This document shows positions 59,641-64,000 of a DNA stretch of 64,000 nucleotides, in pieces. The notes beneath the pieces were generated by a model, which ran no database searches, was not told where the DNA came from, and saw only the letters and a list, made by a program, of their open reading frames with translations. The stretch's first letter is position 1. Each line of letters begins with the position of its first letter. This DNA comes from Eulemur rufifrons. Its lineage: Eukaryota > Chordata > Mammalia > Primates > Lemuridae. The stretch covers positions 48,272,001-48,336,000 of the forward strand of contig NC_090986.1 in the NCBI RefSeq assembly GCF_041146395.1, read 5' to 3'. Position numbers and translations under genes: made by a program.

Positions 59641-60689
59641 AGAAATAAACATTTTAGAACTACTAGCTATTGGGGTGTGTGATAGCCACGTTAAGATGTG
59701 TCGATTCTCTTTGGTTGATGTGGTTGACGTACTGCTATTAATTTTCTTCCATTTCAAGAACTCCTTAAGCCAACATTCTCCAAATCATAATATCTTCTCT
59801 TCTGTTTTTTTGCCCTCTTTTAAACTTCTTGATTCTTCCCTTAGGCCCTTCCACATTCTCTTCTCACTTGTGAACACTACTGCTTCTCTCTAAACTGGAT
59901 TGATTCTTATTTACCCGTAAGGCTTCTATGGCTGTCCAATTTAGATAATCCTGCATATCAGAATTTTTCCTATCACTTTGTACTCTTGGTGTATAATATC
60001 AACAGTCATGATTTGTAACCTATATATCTCCATAATTGCATTATGAGTGCTATGAGAATAAAAAAAAAAAAAAAATCCTGCCTGGTTTCATCCTTACTAT
60101 GCCTTTAGTGTGGCATGTAACCTGGCCTAGAATCAATCCTTCCTTCCCTCCTTCTTTCCTTCCTTCCTTCCTAAAAGACTCAGTGAATTAAAGTGTAAGT
60201 TTCTTTTGGATATGGCCTGATTATCAAGTTCCAAAATCATAATCCTACATTAAGTCTGTGCTATCTCTTGAGTGGAATATTTAGGAGCCACCTCCCCTCC
60301 TGCCCCCCACATCTCCAGTGTCTTCCATGTCTAAATAAACTCAGCCACCACTTCAAAGCATAGCTCTTATCCTATCAAGAACTCTTCCTTTCTCTTTTCC
60401 TCTCCTTCCTAATGCTAGTTGAAAACTTAAGTATTTTTCAATTCTAAACTGAATTTCCTGTAACATCCTTTATCTTTAAATTTAGAATATTATCTTAATC
60501 TAACTTTTTAGCTTGTTCTACCATGATTTTATAACAAACTGGGTACTTTCCAGCTAACTGTAACTATTCGCATTTGGACAAGTGCATTCAGTAATTTCAT
60601 GATACTATCAGTTTTCTTATACATTCAGTCAGTAAATATTTTTGTGTGTTTACTCTATGTCAGTTTAGCACTAGGCTCTGAGAGTAAAC
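59641..60689. other. Unassigned sequence with simple repeats
   Basis: A16 run at about 60060-60075 and a CCTT/CTTC tract at 60138-60172. No gene supported. Confidence 0.4.
60138..60172 (+). repeat. (CCTT)n pyrimidine tract
   Basis: Imperfect CCTT/CTTC units over 35 bp. Confidence 0.9.
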
Positions 60690-61080
60690 ATAAACAGGAC
60701 TTATAAATTTAATGCTATTTCCTTCCTTAAAACACTCTCCCCGCAAGCATTGCTTATTAAAATTCTTCAAATCTTTGCTCAAATGTCACTATCTTAATAA
60801 GGCCTATCTCACCCACCCTAATTAAAACTGTATTCACTCATTCCTAGCAGGGGGCACACTGAATACCAACTATCCTCCTCTGCTTTTTCTTTTTTTCTTA
60901 GCACTAATGTTCTAACATGTCATACAATATACTTATTTATTATGTCTGTCGAATATCATTTGCCTTCACTCACTAGAATGTAAGCTCCGCAAGGGAGGGC
61001 AGAGATCTTTGACCATTCACCAATGCACTCCAACTGCCTGGAAAATAGTAACATTCAATAAAATGTGCAACTCATAAGAC
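60690..61080 (+). mobile_element. L2 LINE 3' end
   Basis: ATCTTTGCTCAAATGTCACT, TTAATAAGGCCTATCTCACC, TTTCTTAGCACTAATGTTC, TATTTATTATGTCTGTCG, CACTAGAATGTAAGCTCCGC, AAGGGAGGGCAGAGATCTTT, and a TTCAATAAAATGTG end. One of the best-preserved L2 ends in the window. Confidence 0.85.
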
Positions 61081-61290
61081 ACTCTCTAAACGAAATCTTC
61101 TTCGAGGACCCAAGCTACAGTTTATATAGCACTTGTCTCATGCCTCTCAGATAAGGCACAACATTCTCCTTTGCTGTATCTTCCTATTGAATAAAAATCC
61201 CTGCGAGGTTAGACATTGTTGTTCATATATTTGTATCTTCCATAGCATTTAGCCCACAAACCCAGTAAACAGCAAATAATTACTGAAAAA
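61081..61290 (+). mobile_element. Probable second L2-type 3' end
   Basis: CTATATAGCACTTGTC-like sequence, then GAGGTTAGACATTGTTGTTC, TATTTGTATCTTCCATAGCA, TTTAGCCCACAAACCCAGTA and an AAAATGAATGAGG tail repeat the order of an L2 3' end directly after another one. Confidence 0.5.
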
Positions 61291-61789
61291 AAATGAATGA
61301 GGTTAATACACTAGGACATAACATACTGTGACAATATACTATGTCTTTCAAATATTGTGGCCCAGTTGAGTCTAAGGTAAATCATTCTTTTGTTCATTTA
61401 GGCTCTTTTAATTTAAATTCAGTATATCAGAGGATTTTTAGACAGCAGTGATATAGACGATTTGTTCGTTCTGAGCAGGTCAAATATATTTGATATAAAC
61501 TATATTTTAGTAACTTTATAGAATTAGATTGAGCTCTGCCTGGAAGAAGAAGAGTTCAAGAAGCTGTAGTGTTTGCTACAGGGGCACGTAATATAACAGA
61601 TGTTCTTTTCTTCTCTATAGGCACAGAAAACCATGTTAACTTTGCAAAATTAAAGCACAGAACTGACACAAATATTGAACAATTCTCCTAACTTCCCAGC
61701 CCAACCCCAAAACTTAGGGTTTGAAAATTGGTTACAGCTGTTCCTTTCTATGTCTTAGGTGTTTCTGTTTGTTTGTTTGTTTGTTTTTG
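61291..61789. other. AT-rich sequence with a (GTTT)n run
   Basis: (GTTT)n at 61767-61784. Nothing else recognised. Confidence 0.4.
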
Positions 61790-62060
61790 TTTTCATTTTT
61801 GCCCTTAGTGGTGGACACTTTTATGCACCAGCATTCAAGCAGAGCCTCTCACTGCAGGTGCATTTACCATTTGGGGAACGTGCTGCCCTTGTTTTGTTAG
61901 CCTCAGCATTTTCCAAAACCTCACTTCGCCCCGTGGTGCTTGTGAATATATCACTGTCCACCTCCTTTGCCTTTTGTATTTACCATTGTCTTATGCTTCA
62001 GCGTTTCCGATGCCCTTGAGAAGCCATAAGCATGCCTTACATTTGAAAGAGTGCCAGCTC
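61790..62060. other. Less AT-rich, non-repetitive block
   Basis: Mixed composition with surviving CpGs (GGGGAACGTGCTGC, CACTTCGCCCCGTGG, CAGCGTTTCCGATGC). A plus frame of 86 codons (61759-62019) spans it but begins in low-complexity T/GTTT sequence and shows no family resemblance. An acceptor-like TTTTTGCCCTTAG and a CAG|GTGCAT donor-like site occur, giving only a tiny exon. Candidate conserved non-coding element. Confidence 0.3.
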
Positions 62061-62149
62061 ATTTAATCAGGCTGAGTTTGAGAGGCATGGATGAATTTAT
62101 TCTATCTAACATTTAATAAAAAATAATTTTAAAATGTGACTTATGCCAT
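62061..62149. other. Short gap
   Basis: Nothing recognised. Confidence 0.4.
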
Positions 62150-62310
62150 GACATGCTTAGCATTACCCTTCCAGGTTTAAATCTGAGAGTTGTCAGTGGC
62201 CTCCCTAGTCTGGAAACAAGACATGTTATCAATCAAGTGCGTGGGTGACAAGGCCGCTGATGTCTTCCCAAGGCTCTTGTTTAATAATTAATTTTCCAGT
62301 GTAGGCATGT
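62150..62310. other. Candidate conserved non-coding element
   Basis: GACATGTTATCAATCAAGTG, CGTGGGTGACAAGGCCGCTG and TTAATAATTAATTTTCCAG combine homeobox-like words with retained CpGs and lack any repeat signature. Inference only. Confidence 0.3.
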
Positions 62311-62754
62311 TCAGTAAATGGATTACAAAACTTAAGCCCATTTAAAAGGTTTTAGAAATTCATTATTAGTTTTAAAAGATGAATGCACAAATTAACTACC
62401 CATGATGGATGAAGCATACCAAATATAGCCAGGCCCTGTGTGGTTTTAGCCTATAATTATATATAGTATAGAGTAGGGTAAAAAGTCAGTACGGTTTTAT
62501 ACACAATGCCACTTAATCACCGACGAAGTGATTCATTTCAAAGGAGACTCAAAAAGGGAGATCAGATGACAAAATTGTGCTTTGAACATTTTCATCTTTC
62601 TCTCGCTCTCAGAAGTCCTCAACCATCTAGCCTCTGGGCAGACTGACTGCTATTTCTGGAGTCAGTACCTCAGCTCAAGTTGTTTCCACAGAATAATATT
62701 ATGATTTAGAATGAAAGAATTCTTATCCGTTATCACATCTTAATTTCCTTAATT
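62311..62754. other. Unassigned sequence
   Basis: Contains a short inverted repeat AATCAC-N7-GTGATT at 62516-62534. Nothing else recognised. Confidence 0.4.
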
Positions 62755-63165
62755 AAACTTCAGTGCCAGTTATCAAGCTGTTATCTTTCAGCTCCAAACC
62801 CACCAGCTTCGTGGTTCCTGGGCTGGCTCTCAGCAAACCGCATTCCCCTTTGCCATCTGGCTTCTTATTCGGTTTGGCCAGTAGGGCTTGCTGGAGGGAG
62901 GCTGAATGGCAGGGGAGAGGGAAACTGTTGCTGCTTCCTTTGCGGGCTGTCCCTTTCACGATAGCCACAGCAATGGCACTTTGTCCTGGCAGCAGCCATT
63001 TCCTGGTTGCAGTGCCAGTTTCTTGGGTTTGTTTTTGCATTCCTGGAATCAGTCTCGTCACGACTTGGAGTAGCCAGGCCATGTCCTCTCTTTAGCAGTC
63101 TGTGTTCCAATTCTGTGGGGCCTTCTGCCAGACTCCTAGTTTCTAATAACCCCAAAGTCCTTTGT
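62755..63165. other. GC-rich block, probably an unassigned interspersed repeat
   Basis: The most GC-rich stretch of the window. TTTGCCATCTGGCTTCTTAT, GGTTTGGCCAGTAGGGCTTG and CTGGAGGGAGGCTGAATGG remind me of a mammalian interspersed repeat whose name I cannot fix. Frames of 96-110 codons are open on both strands at once, as expected from stop-poor GC-rich sequence and not from a gene. Confidence 0.35.
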
Positions 63166-64000
63166 TTCCTAGGCTGTACAGGTGTTCAATCCTTCTCACC
63201 ATTTCTCATAACTAGGTTACCTCAGTGTCTGTTTTCTTATTCCTTTCTTTCTTTTTCTCACTTTTCATTTGTATCTTTATTCCTCCACTTGATTAATAAT
63301 TCCCCATGTTCAATTCTCTCTGTTTAAACAACTGATGTGCTCTGTATTATCCCAGCTTGACCTTGGCTGGAACAAGTGCCACAGACAATCAATCCGTCAG
63401 TCAATCAGTATAGCCAGTTTGTCTCCAGCTACTAAGGGGACTCTATATGATTGAATGATTAGAGTGTTCTATCTCTTTTATCTCAGGACATTGAAATCAT
63501 TTTACATGTAATTATATGTAAATTAAAAAAAATGATTTCTAATTCCATATTATTAGCAGGTTACTTTATAGCTTACTCGTTGATCCTTTCCCTCCCACCC
63601 TTCCTAACTTTTCTATATTTTTCTTGTATTTTAAGCCAGGGTATGAGGAGGGACAGGAGTATGACAGTGGCTACAACCTGTAGAATCTCTCTCCATATTT
63701 AAGGTAATACGAGTTTGGAGGTCCGCTAATCCAGTCTCTCCACTCCCCATTCCCTGCTCCTTCAAAGTAAATTAGAAGCTTCAGGTAAAAAGCAGAGAAG
63801 CTACCCACCTTCCATTAATTTCTTTCATTATTGTACTAACACGTTTGCTTTCAAAATTTGTTACTGTTACTTCATAGCTACGCCTCAGATTACACTTAAC
63901 AAAGGCTATGTCATGAATTAGTCTAATTTCTCACAAATGAAATTAAGTTAGAGAAACCAGCAGCAAATATTTTTTATAGTAAGTGAAAACTATCGGTGTC
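63166..64000. other. Unassigned AT-rich sequence at the window end
   Basis: A pyrimidine-rich patch (63170-63300) and an AATCAATCCGTCAGTCAATC word (63388-63407) are present. No gene or repeat family supported. Confidence 0.4.

Noticed and set aside
59675..59893. Plus-strand frame next to an L2, with serine/leucine-rich translation
   Set aside because: AT/CT-driven composition and no family resemblance.
62753..63327. Four overlapping frames of 96-110 codons on both strands
   Set aside because: Opposite-strand frames over the same bases indicate stop-poor GC-rich sequence. None shows a domain.

Overview
This window looks like ordinary non-coding nuclear DNA from a strepsirrhine primate, most likely a Malagasy lemur. 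The sequence is AT-rich and depleted in CpG. It contains no CpG island, no RNA gene and no exon of a protein that I recognise. The lineage call rests on two Alu copies (30350-30693 and 47169-47503). Each carries an extra A/T-rich segment of roughly 35-40 bp between its arms, a form I associate with lemur Alus. L1 3' ends of a non-anthropoid type (about 26741 and 31773) support it. Species, chromosome and nearest gene cannot be read from the sequence. The window could be intergenic or lie inside a very long intron.

Layout. 0-1 kb holds a complete solo LTR (234-900) with TG...CA ends and a 4-bp target duplication. 1-13 kb is AT-rich unique sequence with scattered MIR and L2 relics. 13-15 kb has MIR, a 0.7-kb L2 and a near full-length MIR. 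15-23 kb is mostly unassigned. 23-26 kb has L2, a (CA) run, a Tigger 5' fragment and an old LTR. 26.7-27.9 kb is the 3' part of an antisense L1. 30.3-32 kb holds a lemur-type Alu, an inversion-bearing old L1 3' end and a short younger L1 tail beside it. 35.1-35.7 kb is a second solo LTR (TG...CA, 5-bp duplication) with a 33-nt C homopolymer. 38-44.5 kb is dominated by antisense L2, including one fragment of about 1.5 kb. 47-54 kb has a second lemur-type Alu, MIR, an intact MER5-type hAT element and an old Alu. 58.6-59.6 kb is an L2 with a 196-bp hAT element nested in it. 60.7-61.3 kb is L2 3' end. 61.8-63.2 kb is richer in GC and CpG and is the best candidate for conserved or regulatory sequence.

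No set of genes working together is present. Open frames of 60-152 codons occur throughout, but they fall in repeats or look like chance: they lack coding-like composition, recognisable domains and convincing splice context. The points of interest are insertion structures (target duplications, twin-primed inversion, nesting), the long C tract in an LTR, and several non-repetitive, CpG-retaining stretches that could be conserved elements or unannotated exons. I found no evidence of a new biological system.
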